The translations under genes and the position numbers were made by a program. Shown here in pieces: positions 8,263-17,384 of a stretch of DNA of 64,000 nt (the first letter of the stretch is position 1; every line of letters starts with the position of its first letter). The DNA is from Chitinophagaceae bacterium (GTDB lineage Bacteria > Bacteroidota > Bacteroidia > Chitinophagales > Chitinophagaceae). The notes under the pieces are model-generated. The model was not told the origin of the DNA. It worked only from the letters and a program-made list of their open reading frames with translations, and did not search any database. Where the stretch lies: assembly GCA_947447265.1 (NCBI GenBank), contig CANFKC010000002.1:124001-188000 (forward strand). Direction: 5' to 3'.

Positions 8263-9303
8263 CTAGTAAAGCTTAGGGCAAGACCAGTTGTAATTTGGCA
8301 TTCTTTCGTGTTTGTTGATGCGGCCAAAGAACAACAGAGAAATTTCGTAAGCACCTAAACCACGTGTTGCAGGGGTAAAGGTAGAAACGTTCACGTCATA
8401 AGAAAGACCGATACGCATCTTAGACCATTCAATAGCTACATAAGGCGCCAATGCGTCATTATTACGATACCAGCTACCTAAGTAAAGAACTGTGTTCTTT
8501 TGGTATTCAAGATCGTGACCCGGGTTCATGATGAAACCAACAGCAGCGCCTACAACAAATTCTGTTGCGGCAGCCTGAGTCTGGTACAAACCACTTGCAT
8601 AAAGTACCGTGTTTTCGTTCAGGTCAAAAGAACCGCCAAGGTAGCCTGTAGTACGGGCATGTATCTGGTGGTTATCGTTCAGGAAGCTTTCAACCGGCTG
8701 TGTAAGGTGGTAGTAAGAAAGGCCTGCGTAAGCGGTAGCATGTTCGCTTATCTGGCCGGTATACATGATACCAACGTTGAAGTCGGGATAAGAAAGATCG
8801 GCATTATTGAACACTTCGTGCGTAGGATAGCTGGTATGGCCTGTTGCGCCGTCAAATTCATCTTCAAAGTGCAATGCTGCGAAATCAAGGTGCTTTTGTA
8901 CGAGATAGCCCTGGAAACCTACTGAAATATGCTGTAATTTTTCCCTTCCGAAACCTTTATGGTAAGCAAGTGATAATGCAGCCGTAGTGTTGGTAAGGCC
9001 ACCTGAACCAGATTTATCATAAAGCAACATCATACCGATACCTAACGCATCGCCTTCAGCCAGTTTGCCCTTTAGCATAGCCATATCGTAAGACACAGTA
9101 CCGGTAACATATGGGTTGCTGGATACAGAAGCCCACTGTGTACGGAAGTTGGATGCAAAGCGCAAATCGTCGGGTACAAGCCCTGTTAACGCAGGGTTTA
9201 GCGTAAGTGGTGATGTGAAATATTGGGAAAAGTGGACATCCTGTGCTAATGCAGAACCTGCAAGCATTAAAGACACACCTAACCCTAGTAATGATTTTCT
9301 CAT
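8263..9303 (-). CDS. PorP/SprF family type IX secretion membrane protein (copy 1)
   Basis: Outer-membrane beta-barrel of the PorP/SprF family, which works with the T9SS and, in gliding species, in delivery of the adhesin SprB. The start is placed at the ATG giving MRKSLLGLGVSLML, a clean signal peptide ending ALAQ, rather than nine codons upstream. The family hallmark DVHFSQYFTSPLTLNPALTG follows the signal peptide, and the C-terminus ends in a short strand with NYNWSCPKLY. Length about 346 aa is normal. It is a tandem paralogue of the next gene with the same orientation, each copy having its own terminator. Such genes often sit beside long repetitive adhesins, but none is visible here. Confidence 0.9.
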   Translation of the reverse strand: MRKSLLGLGVSLMLAGSALAQDVHFSQYFTSPLTLNPALTGLVPDDLRFASNFRTQWASVSSNPYVTGTVSYDMAMLKGKLAEGDALGIGMMLLYDKSGSGGLTNTTAALSLAYHKGFGREKLQHISVGFQGYLVQKHLDFAALHFEDEFDGATGHTSYPTHEVFNNADLSYPDFNVGIMYTGQISEHATAYAGLSYYHLTQPVESFLNDNHQIHARTTGYLGGSFDLNENTVLYASGLYQTQAAATEFVVGAAVGFIMNPGHDLEYQKNTVLYLGSWYRNNDALAPYVAIEWSKMRIGLSYDVNVSTFTPATRGLGAYEISLLFFGRINKHERMPNYNWSCPKLY

Positions 9304-9455
9304 TGTATGGATTTTATTGCGAAAGGTCAATTCAGAAGCAAATTAAGCTAAATATTCATTATAGACAAGACATACCTAAAAATCTTTTAGTTGGGTAAAG
9401 GGCATTAATACCTGCTGGCTTTATGATATTGCTAACAATTATAAGGCGTAAAACA

Positions 9456-9484
9456 AAAATCCGGTGCAAAAGCATCCGGATTTT
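9456..9484 (-). terminator. Terminator between the two PorP/SprF genes
   Basis: Stem AAATCCGG/CCGGATTT extended by TGC/GCA with a one-base bulge; A/T tracts flank both sides, so it can act on either strand. It lies just past the stop codon of copy 2. Confidence 0.75.
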
Positions 9485-9549
9485 ATGAAGTATTTTCGGG
9501 GTTTAAATCGCAAAGAATAACTTAAACCCACCTGTTTATTTCGTATCGA

Positions 9550-10593
9550 CTAGTAAAGCTTAGGGCAAGACCAGTTATAAGTAGGCATTCTTTCGTTCCT
9601 GTTAATGCGGCCAAAGAAAATAGCAGAAAGCTCATATGCGCCATTGCTATTTGTAGCCGGGTTGAATTTTGAAGTGTTCACATCATAACTCAGACCAATA
9701 CGCATTTTAGACCATTCAATAGCTACATAAGGTGCAATCGCATCCTGATAACGATACCAGCCACCCAGGTAGAAGATAGTATTACGCTGGTAGTCAAGAT
9801 CGTGGCCTTCGTTCATTACAAAACCAATTGACGCACCAACCAAAACTTCTGTTGCGCTCGCCTGAGTCTGGTAAAGACCACTGGCATACAGTACAGTCTT
9901 ATCATTCAGATCGAAGCTACCACCCAGGTAACCTGTAGTACGGGCGTGTATCTTGTGTTGGTCGTTCAAAAAGGTTTCCACTGGTTGTGTAAGGTGGTAG
10001 TAAGAAAGCCCCATATAAGTAGTGGCATGTTCTCCTATTCTTCCGGTCCACATTGCACCCACGTTAAAATCAGGGTAGGTAAGGTCTGCATTCGTAAATA
10101 CTTCGCCTGTCCCGGTTTTTGAAGGATCGGATGAAGGGGTAGGGTATTGATCTTCAAACGTCATTGCTGCAAAATTCAGGTTCTTCTGAACTAAATAACC
10201 TTGAACACCAATAGAAAAATGCTGTAGTTTATCGCGGCCAAAAGCTTTGTGATAAGCGAGAGAGCCACCCATAGTAATATTCTGCAAGCCACCAGAGCCC
10301 GATTTGTCATACAGACCCACAACGCCCAAACCTATTGCGTCACCTTCAGGAAGTTTTCCTTTCAGGATGGACATATCATAAGACATGGTTGCGGTAGTAT
10401 AGGGGTGGTTAGAAACTGACGACCATTGTGAACGATAGTTGGCAGCAAAACGAAAATCATCAGGCACTAAACCTGTTTGGGCTGGATTGAGGGTAAGTGG
10501 AGACGTAAAATATTGGGTAAAATGCACATCCTGAGCATAGCTGGATGCGGCCAATAATAACGACGCTCCTAATCCAAGTAAAGACTTTTTCAT
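9550..10593 (-). CDS. PorP/SprF family type IX secretion membrane protein (copy 2)
   Basis: Same family and architecture as the adjacent copy: start at MKKSLLGLGASLLL, signal peptide ending SYAQ, hallmark DVHFTQYFTSPLTLNPAQTG, and the identical terminal NWSCPKLY. The two proteins share long identical stretches along their whole length (for example YHLTQPVE.FLND, IHARTTGYLGGSFDLN, KMRIGLSYDVN), which indicates tandem duplication followed by modest divergence mostly in predicted loops such as the one after FEDQYPTPSSDPS. About 347 aa. Confidence 0.9.
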   Translation of the reverse strand: MKKSLLGLGASLLLAASSYAQDVHFTQYFTSPLTLNPAQTGLVPDDFRFAANYRSQWSSVSNHPYTTATMSYDMSILKGKLPEGDAIGLGVVGLYDKSGSGGLQNITMGGSLAYHKAFGRDKLQHFSIGVQGYLVQKNLNFAAMTFEDQYPTPSSDPSKTGTGEVFTNADLTYPDFNVGAMWTGRIGEHATTYMGLSYYHLTQPVETFLNDQHKIHARTTGYLGGSFDLNDKTVLYASGLYQTQASATEVLVGASIGFVMNEGHDLDYQRNTIFYLGGWYRYQDAIAPYVAIEWSKMRIGLSYDVNTSKFNPATNSNGAYELSAIFFGRINRNERMPTYNWSCPKLY

Positions 10594-10791
10594 GCGAATT
10601 CGTTTGTTTCTAGTTGACAATCAGCGTTTTATGTAAAATTTACAAAATCACTTCAGGGCGAAAACCCCTTTACTTTCGTTGTTTTTAGTATGTAAATTTA
10701 ACGTATTTTAGCTAGAGAGCTGCAACTTACAGAATTTTCTTTAACTAAAAGACTAACTATTAAGACATACCATTAAATAAATGAGTTGGGT

Positions 10792-11445
10792 TTAAGACTG
10801 CCTTTTTTTACCAAATGCCAAATCTCCGGCATCGCCAAGGCCCGGTACTATGTAACCTTTACCCGTTAATTCGTCATCAATGGCAGCGGCCCATATATGT
10901 GCATCCGGAAATTTGCGAACCAGGGCTTCTATACCCACCGTGCAGGCAATGGCCGTAACCACGTGTATCTGCGATGGTTGGTCGTAATCGCACAGTGCGG
11001 TTATGGCTTCAATTAGCGAAGCGCCGGTGGCAAGCATGGGGTCGGCAATAATAAGCGGACGGCCTTCTAATTCAGGGCTGGTAATATACTGCTGGTTTAT
11101 TTCGAACGATTCGTCGCGGTTATTATGCTTGCGGTAGGCACCAATAAAAGCGCTGTCAGCCTTGTCGAAATAATTCAGTAAACCCTGGTATAATGGTACG
11201 CCAGCCCTTAAAATAGTTGCCAGCACCGGTTGCTTATCTAAAACAGCGCAGGTGGCCTCGCCCATTTGTGTAGGCGTATCAATATACTTAAAGGGTAATG
11301 TTTTACTGATCTCATATGCCGTCACTTCCCCTATTCTTTCAAGGTTGCGGCGAAAGCGCATACTGTCTTTTTGTATATCTATGTCTCTCAGTTCACACAT
11401 CCATTCAGTTACTAAAGAATGAGAAAGGCTTAGATTTGTTACCAT
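10792..11445 (-). CDS. upp: Uracil phosphoribosyltransferase
   Basis: Converts uracil and PRPP to UMP in the pyrimidine salvage pathway (cytosol). The PRPP-binding loop is IIADPMLATGAS (132-143), the N-terminal TILRAGVPLYQGLL (77-90) matches the LRAG motif of UPRTases, and the C-terminal uracil-binding segment reads DDELTGKGYIVPGLGDAGDLAFG. The 217-residue length is typical. It is a single gene with no apparent partner. Confidence 0.95.
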   Translation of the reverse strand: MVTNLSLSHSLVTEWMCELRDIDIQKDSMRFRRNLERIGEVTAYEISKTLPFKYIDTPTQMGEATCAVLDKQPVLATILRAGVPLYQGLLNYFDKADSAFIGAYRKHNNRDESFEINQQYITSPELEGRPLIIADPMLATGASLIEAITALCDYDQPSQIHVVTAIACTVGIEALVRKFPDAHIWAAAIDDELTGKGYIVPGLGDAGDLAFGKKRQS

Positions 11446-11809
11446 TGAAGAGATATTTTCACGAAAAGTAAAGCAAAATGGCGAGATGTTGGAATGTTAC
11501 CAGAATAAAATAGCCGGTGCAGCAGAAGAAGTGGTATAAATTGGGGATAATTTGCAGCTATTTTCCAGAAGATGATTGTTGTCAGCCCAAGATTGCAATT
11601 CAAAACATCGTCTGTTTGTAATGAGATTAGTTTTGTGCTTTGAGTTTTTTTTGAATTAAGTTTGTCACATGTTGTTATTTATTCAATCGTTAGTTAGCGC
11701 TAGAAGTTATCTTCCCTGTGGCATGCCACAGACTTCGAACGTCCTCTCTACGATTCGGGATTGAGGTGAGGTCATCTCTAACTGTTTATCATTCATAAAA
11801 TCGCCACCT
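11446..11809. other. 364-bp intergenic region with a 16-bp perfect palindrome
   Basis: Divergent region between upp and the next gene. It contains CTGTGGCATGCCACAG (11716-11731), a perfect 16-bp palindrome, and a possible plus-strand -7 element TAGTTTTG at 11628-11635 without a good -33 box. No reading frame or RNA gene is apparent. Confidence 0.5.
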
Positions 11810-13150
11810 TTGAAACACTGCGTTTACCACGCCACATACAATTCCTTTAAGCGCATCAGGCTCCTGCTATGTGTTTTACTGTTATCTCCTTTGGCATCGG
11901 CTTATGCACAGCAAGTGTTCAAAGGTGTCCTGTTGAATACTACAGATTCTCTGCCGTTGCAATTTGCCCATATCGAATTGAAAGAAACCAGGCAGCAGGT
12001 CCTGACAGACTCAGCAGGTAGATTTAATTTGAACACACCTCCCGGCACAAAAAAGCTGGTGCTGAATGTTACGTCGGTTGCATGCAAGGGTACGGTTATA
12101 TTTTACCCCGCCTTTTCAGGAACCGAACACGTTTTTATTGATGTGATTGCCAATCCGCTGACAGAATTTGTTTTTAAGGGGCTATCTGCACGTCAGGTAC
12201 TGGAGAAGGCGGTGGCGAGAATACCTGAGAATTACGATACCCGCAGCCATTTTGCATTTGCTTTTTACCGCGATTACGAAAAGGTAAATGGCTTGTTTCT
12301 GAATTTTACGGAAGCCCAAATAGCGATTATGTTCAAATTGGCGATGAATAAAAACAAAGTGACGCATAATAATGCCTATGCCGTGCAACAGTTGAGGCGC
12401 AGTAAGGCGGTTACCATTATCAGCGATATGACCGAGAGCACTATGGATGAAGTTTTAAAAGAAGACCCCATATACAATCTTACGGCAAGTTCGCTGAACC
12501 CCGACCGGTTTGGTGATTACAGGATCAGGTTTGATACCACCCAGAAGACCGACGACTACATAGTTACTTACTACCGCTACGATTTTAGTAGCGAAGACCA
12601 CGGCTGTGGCTTTCACGATTACAACATCTTCTGGGGTGAAGAGACGGAGAGAGGTACAGTAGTTATTGAGCGGGGCACATTTGCCATAAAGAAATATACC
12701 CGAAATGCAATGATAAACCCCAGGTATGATTACGGACCACTGGGGTCGCAGATCAATATTATATACCCGTCAAAAAAGTATTTCTTCCGTTTTGTTGATG
12801 GCGACCTGACCGCGGAATATGCGCCGGTAGATGGCAAATGGTATCTCAAAAACCTGATGCACAAGTTCACCAACGATTTTTTCTACTGCGGATTCGGTTC
12901 GCTGGCTTACCGAATGACGGAATACAGCGAAATATGTTTCGATTCTGTTTCGCGCTATGTGGGGGAGGATATTGTAAACAAATTTTACCCGAATACTTTT
13001 TTCATGCGCAGGAAGTATGATTACGACAAAAACTATTGGGATAAAGAAGTCCATCCTTATTTTTTTGAAGCCCGTGATTCTGTGCTCACACACCTCCAGA
13101 AATTGGGGCCAATAGAAGCGCAGTTTATAGCTGAGGGTAAGAAGGAGTAG
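11810..13150 (+). CDS. Secreted carboxypeptidase-regulatory-like domain protein
   Basis: 446 residues. A hydrophobic signal segment (about 17-33) ends SAYAQQ. Residues 36-125 form a CarboxypepD_reg-like beta-sandwich (VFKGVLLNTTDSLPLQFAHIELKETRQQVLTDSAGRFNL), common at the start of Bacteroidota outer-membrane proteins. The remaining 300 residues show no motif I can name, though HFAFAFYRDYEKVNG is a recurring feature of DUF5686/CarboxypepD_reg-like periplasmic proteins. There is no TonB plug or barrel, so it is not a receptor. The start is uncertain: TTG at 11810 is the first usable codon after an in-frame stop at 11762 and no ATG lies before the signal segment. Confidence 0.7.
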   Translation: MKHCVYHATYNSFKRIRLLLCVLLLSPLASAYAQQVFKGVLLNTTDSLPLQFAHIELKETRQQVLTDSAGRFNLNTPPGTKKLVLNVTSVACKGTVIFYPAFSGTEHVFIDVIANPLTEFVFKGLSARQVLEKAVARIPENYDTRSHFAFAFYRDYEKVNGLFLNFTEAQIAIMFKLAMNKNKVTHNNAYAVQQLRRSKAVTIISDMTESTMDEVLKEDPIYNLTASSLNPDRFGDYRIRFDTTQKTDDYIVTYYRYDFSSEDHGCGFHDYNIFWGEETERGTVVIERGTFAIKKYTRNAMINPRYDYGPLGSQINIIYPSKKYFFRFVDGDLTAEYAPVDGKWYLKNLMHKFTNDFFYCGFGSLAYRMTEYSEICFDSVSRYVGEDIVNKFYPNTFFMRRKYDYDKNYWDKEVHPYFFEARDSVLTHLQKLGPIEAQFIAEGKKE

Positions 13151-13160
13151 ATGGTAAATA

Positions 13161-13865
13161 TTAAGCTACGAACATAATAACAAACGATACATTGTCAGTG
13201 AGTCGTTTTGTCGCCAGTAGTGCAACAAGCAGGGCACCGAATTCGGCAGCATCTCCAGCAATTGCCGAAATGCCGCTTAATTCAGTAGTGTTTATTATTT
13301 CGTGCACTCCATCAGTAGTGAGCAGCACCCGGTCGCCGGGCTGCAGAGCAAAATTATCTGTTTGTATAATCGGGTCTTCATATATTCCAAGGCCGCTCAA
13401 TATCACATTCCGGCGCGGATAGAGTGCGGCCTCTTGTTCCCTGAGCTGCCCGGTACGCAGCAGGTATTCCACCTCGGTATGATTATCTGATAATTGCATT
13501 ACTTCTTGCTGCCGTATTACGCATAACCTGCTGTCGCCTGCATGGGCAAAATGCAATACATTATCTTTTATGGTACAGCCGGTAAAAGTAGTGCACATAC
13601 CTACATACTGGGGAAAGAGGATATGTGCTTCTAAGAGTTTTTTGTTGGCCACTTCAATGATTTGGCCAAGGTCTTCAGTGCCACCGGAAATCAGTTCAAC
13701 AAATGAGGTAATGCTGTGTTTCGAAGCTACCTCGCCAAAAGGGCAACCACCTACACCGTCAGCAACACAGGCAAAAAACAGGTTGGGGAAGGCAATCGAT
13801 TCCACACTATCCTGGTTATTCTGCCGGGGGCCTTTGTCGGTGTATTTAAAGTGGTCTGTTATCAT
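13161..13865 (-). CDS. PP2C-family serine/threonine phosphatase
   Basis: A stand-alone PP2C (PPM) domain of 234 aa without membrane or sensor domains. Metal-binding and signature residues are visible: Asp19 (NNQDS), VADGVGG at 34-40 (Asp36), AGDSR at 109-113, TTDGV at 183-187 (Asp185) and TDN at 223-225 (Asp224). It should remove phosphate from Ser/Thr residues using two metal ions. It lies 79 bp downstream of the VWA gene on the same strand, so it may be the last gene of the SWIM/MoxR/VWA cassette and act as its switch. No Ser/Thr kinase gene is visible in the window to pair with it. Confidence 0.88.
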   Translation of the reverse strand: MITDHFKYTDKGPRQNNQDSVESIAFPNLFFACVADGVGGCPFGEVASKHSITSFVELISGGTEDLGQIIEVANKKLLEAHILFPQYVGMCTTFTGCTIKDNVLHFAHAGDSRLCVIRQQEVMQLSDNHTEVEYLLRTGQLREQEAALYPRRNVILSGLGIYEDPIIQTDNFALQPGDRVLLTTDGVHEIINTTELSGISAIAGDAAEFGALLVALLATKRLTDNVSFVIMFVA

Positions 13866-13944
13866 TGGTTGTTTTAGGCACGTCCACGCAAAGTGCAGAT
13901 TTATTTCTTGAAAGCAACGCTATTCGCTTGTAAAGTATATTTAA

Positions 13945-15084
13945 TTACTTTCTTATCGCAATATCTTCCCGTGCTGCCCACATATTTATATCCTGTTTAC
14001 TTATTGCATGCGCCATAAGGTCGGGGAATTTATCGGGTGTGCATGCGAAAACAGGCACGCCCAGGTCGGCAAAAAATTGTGCGTTATAGTGGTCGTATGA
14101 CGGCGCGCCGGAATCGTTGAGCGCCAGCAACACGATAAGCTGCACACCAGATGCAACTATTTCTTTAGCCTTGGTCCGCATGCCTGCCGGATTGCCACCT
14201 TCAAAAAGGTCAGTAATCAAAAGCATTATGGTTTCTGTAGGGCGCGTTATTACCTGTTTGCAATAGGTGAGTGCGGCATGTATGTCAGTGCCACCTCCCA
14301 ACTGAACGCCGAACAGCAGGTCAACCGGGTCTTCCAGCTCTTCTGTCAGGTCGGCCACCGCTGTGTCAAATACGATCATTTTGGTGGTAACAGCAGGAAT
14401 TGATGCCATAACAGAACCAAAGATGCCGGAATAAACAACAGAATCGCCCATCGATCCGCTCTGGTCAAGACAGAGCAAAATATCTTTCAGCGAACTTCTT
14501 TTTTTGCCGAAACCTACCCTTGTTTCCGGTACTATGGTTTTATATTCCGGTTGGTAGTGTTTCAGGTTTTTGAGTATGGTGGTGTGCCAGTTTATTTCGT
14601 TATGCCGTGGGCGCATATTTCGGGCGCTCCGGTTAAGACTGCCGGTAATAGCGGTGGTCATGGGCTGAGCCAGCTTTTTGAGCAGGTCATCCACTACCTT
14701 TTTTACAACCTGCCGCGCGGTATCCTTCGTTTTGTCCGGTATTACTTTACTTAGGGTCATCAGCGTAGCTACAAGATGCACGTCGGCCTCGATGGTGGCT
14801 AGCGTTTCTTTTTCCAGCAACATCTGGGTCAGGTTCAGGCGTTTCAGCGCATCTTGCTGCATCAGTTGCACAACGCTTCCTGGAAAAAATGTACGGATAT
14901 CGCCAAGCCACCTGCTCACGTTGGGAGAAGATGGCCCCAGGCCTCCTTTTTTATCGCTGTCATACAGCGCCTCTAATGTCTTGTCTATCTGGGTATCCAT
15001 TTTGTCTAATGAATAGCCGGTGCCGTCGTTTTGGTGGCCGCCAAGAATCATGCGCCATTTACGCAAATTATCTTCTGGGTTCAT
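13945..15084 (-). CDS. VWA-domain protein of the SWIM/MoxR cassette
   Basis: 379 residues: an alpha-helical N-terminal half (1-195) and a C-terminal von Willebrand factor A domain (about 200-365). The MIDAS metal site is complete: D207-Q-S209-G-S211, Thr266 in GGGTDIH and Asp292 in TDLFEGG. Such CoxE-like VWA proteins act as partners or substrate adaptors of MoxR AAA+ ATPases. The start codon overlaps the stop of the DUF5682 gene by four bases (ATGA), which ties it to the cassette. Confidence 0.88.
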   Translation of the reverse strand: MNPEDNLRKWRMILGGHQNDGTGYSLDKMDTQIDKTLEALYDSDKKGGLGPSSPNVSRWLGDIRTFFPGSVVQLMQQDALKRLNLTQMLLEKETLATIEADVHLVATLMTLSKVIPDKTKDTARQVVKKVVDDLLKKLAQPMTTAITGSLNRSARNMRPRHNEINWHTTILKNLKHYQPEYKTIVPETRVGFGKKRSSLKDILLCLDQSGSMGDSVVYSGIFGSVMASIPAVTTKMIVFDTAVADLTEELEDPVDLLFGVQLGGGTDIHAALTYCKQVITRPTETIMLLITDLFEGGNPAGMRTKAKEIVASGVQLIVLLALNDSGAPSYDHYNAQFFADLGVPVFACTPDKFPDLMAHAISKQDINMWAAREDIAIRK

Positions 15085-17384
15085 GCTGATTCAAGTTTTA
15101 CGCCCAATAATTTTGTTACAACCGGCAAGCCCCTTTTTGCGCGCTCGTGGTTAAAATTGTCATGGCTGGTAACGGCAAATGTTGTGCGCTTTCCGCTGCT
15201 TCCGTTTTTTGCTTTTTCGCCCAGTTTCCGCCTCTCGGAATTACTGAAGTTCGCGAACGTTCTGCGCAGCAATGGCAGTAAAATGGCAAAGGTCGGTTCG
15301 TCAATCGACGATACCCATGATTCCACCATACCCCATAATGCTTCATCGAGTAACAAGATGGTGCCACTGCCTTTTAAAAAGCCTTCGAGCCAGGATGCAA
15401 TGGTGCTGTGCGTATTACCAGCCGATAGCGCAAAGGTGAATTTATCGGCAAGTTCATCGCCGCTGAGCTGCTTATGATCGTACAACAACCGGGTAGCGTA
15501 ACCGGAAATAATAGCGGTAGTCGCATCGTTATTGGCGATGGTGTTTAGGGTTGCCTGCCATTCCTGTAACGTGCCGGCATCCTGCATCAGTTTGAGCGCA
15601 TCGTTCATGTTATTAATGGGCGTCACCAATTGCTCCGCCGCATCATCGTTAACACCCACGCAAGCCGGGGGGAGTGCGATGCAGATACGGGTTATCATAC
15701 TGTATGCTATACCTAATACTACTGATGTGTCAGTTTTACGCACATTGCCATAGCGGCCTATATTTACCAGTTGCGGTAATGCCTGCATCAATTGCAAAAC
15801 ATCGCCGGTCGAGGCCGCCATATTGCTGATGCCGTTAATGACCACATCAATAACGCCGGGTAGTTCTGCCCATATAGCCAGTTCCATCAAGGTCGTCAGT
15901 GCCTGCAAAGAATCTTGCTCACCAGCCTGCTTAAGCACAAATTGAGTGGTTGCCACTTCCACTGAATTGCCCCAGCTTCCTTTTTCAATAATATCCACTG
16001 AAAAAGCAGGATCCCACTGCAGGCGCCATGCTTCTTTAAACGTACCCTTGCTTGCCGACTCTAATTTCGTGCCCCAGTTAATGCCTAATAATAACAACCG
16101 GTTCAGGAAAATGCTGCGGTCGAGGTCGGTATCTTTTCTGAGGTCAAACTGATAATCTTTAAAGTCTGCTGTAGCTGGGAGCCTTAATTTTTTCTGGTTT
16201 TTTTCAATATCCAGTTGCAGCGGGGGCTTCGGTATATCTTCGGGAACGGAGCCGATGCGGTTACTCACTATCAGTTCGTCTTGTATAAGCTGCAGCAATA
16301 TGTCTTCGCCCATGCAAAGTACGCTGCGTGTAGCTTCATTCAGTTCTTCCAGTCCGGCCTTGGGTAGTTCCCGCATGGATGCCAAAGCGTTCGCCAATCG
16401 CACAGCATCTATTACATGGGCCACAGAAGTATCGATATTCTGTTCCCGGAAAAGTTTGGCTATACCTGCCATCCATCTCGTTCCGTCATCGCCTGGGTAA
16501 TTCCATACATGCTCATACCAGCCGGGCGAACCAATACCGGCGCCATAGCCGCTGAAATAACTTAGCCGGCTGTAGGTCCATGGCACCCAGGTGCACTCGA
16601 CTTTTACTTTTGGCAAACCTTTTAAAAGGTCGTTATCCTCTTTTTGCCTGGGCATGTTTTTTAGGGCGGGCACATGCCATGCGCCGCAAATAACAGCTAC
16701 CTCGCTGAACATCTCTTTTTCTGCCTGCCGGATGCTCTTGCGCATATATGCTTCGCGCAGCGCTTCGTGTCTGTCCTCCCGCTCCGGTATAGTGTCGCGC
16801 AGGCTTTGCATGGCTTCAGCTACAGCATCAAATACCGACTCATTATTATGGCGATGCTCAAAAAAGGTCTCCCACCATTTTTCTCCATCTGTATAACCTG
16901 CGGCTTCCGCCAGGTAAGTTGTCGGGTCACGGTAAACGTTTGGGGTTATTACCGCTACGTTTTCTTCTGCTACTTCCTTGTTGTCACTTTCTGTTGTTAC
17001 TTCAGTAACGGCTTGCTCCGCTGTTGCCTGCGCTTCTGCGTAGGCTTTTTCTGAACGTTCCTTTTTTAAAGCAAAGCTATGTGCTGCTGGAAGGTCCATA
17101 AAGCGGACGTGTATATTGTTGCGCTTCGCATAGAGTATGGCCTGCCACTCCGGTGAAAATTCCGCAAACGGGTAAAATACCGACTGCTGCGGGTCATCGC
17201 TCTGGTATAGCAATATAGCAACAGGCGGCTTCAGCTCTTCATGCGTTATCCATTGCAAAATGTGGTCTGCATCAGGCGGGCCTTCCACCAATATAAGGTC
17301 TGGCTTCAGGTTTTCCAGGAAGTCACGCACATTGCGCGCTGACCCGGGCCCATGATGCCTTATGCCGAGTAGGTGTGTGTTCAT
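15081..17384 (-). CDS. DUF5682 family protein
   Basis: 767-residue cytosolic protein of unknown function. The N-terminus reads GIRHHGPGSARN (7-18) and LILVEGPPDAD (30-40): a Gly-x-x-His-His-Gly-Pro motif followed by a strand ending in Glu34. This pattern resembles the His and Glu motifs of the EreA/ChaN/TraB-like superfamily, so a hydrolase-type active site is plausible but unproven. A second His motif is VICGAWHVPAL (about 230-240). The C-terminal half is helical and may be a scaffold. It overlaps both neighbours by 4 bp, so stoichiometric production with the ATPase and VWA protein is likely. Confidence 0.82.
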   Translation of the reverse strand: MNTHLLGIRHHGPGSARNVRDFLENLKPDLILVEGPPDADHILQWITHEELKPPVAILLYQSDDPQQSVFYPFAEFSPEWQAILYAKRNNIHVRFMDLPAAHSFALKKERSEKAYAEAQATAEQAVTEVTTESDNKEVAEENVAVITPNVYRDPTTYLAEAAGYTDGEKWWETFFEHRHNNESVFDAVAEAMQSLRDTIPEREDRHEALREAYMRKSIRQAEKEMFSEVAVICGAWHVPALKNMPRQKEDNDLLKGLPKVKVECTWVPWTYSRLSYFSGYGAGIGSPGWYEHVWNYPGDDGTRWMAGIAKLFREQNIDTSVAHVIDAVRLANALASMRELPKAGLEELNEATRSVLCMGEDILLQLIQDELIVSNRIGSVPEDIPKPPLQLDIEKNQKKLRLPATADFKDYQFDLRKDTDLDRSIFLNRLLLLGINWGTKLESASKGTFKEAWRLQWDPAFSVDIIEKGSWGNSVEVATTQFVLKQAGEQDSLQALTTLMELAIWAELPGVIDVVINGISNMAASTGDVLQLMQALPQLVNIGRYGNVRKTDTSVVLGIAYSMITRICIALPPACVGVNDDAAEQLVTPINNMNDALKLMQDAGTLQEWQATLNTIANNDATTAIISGYATRLLYDHKQLSGDELADKFTFALSAGNTHSTIASWLEGFLKGSGTILLLDEALWGMVESWVSSIDEPTFAILLPLLRRTFANFSNSERRKLGEKAKNGSSGKRTTFAVTSHDNFNHERAKRGLPVVTKLLGVKLESA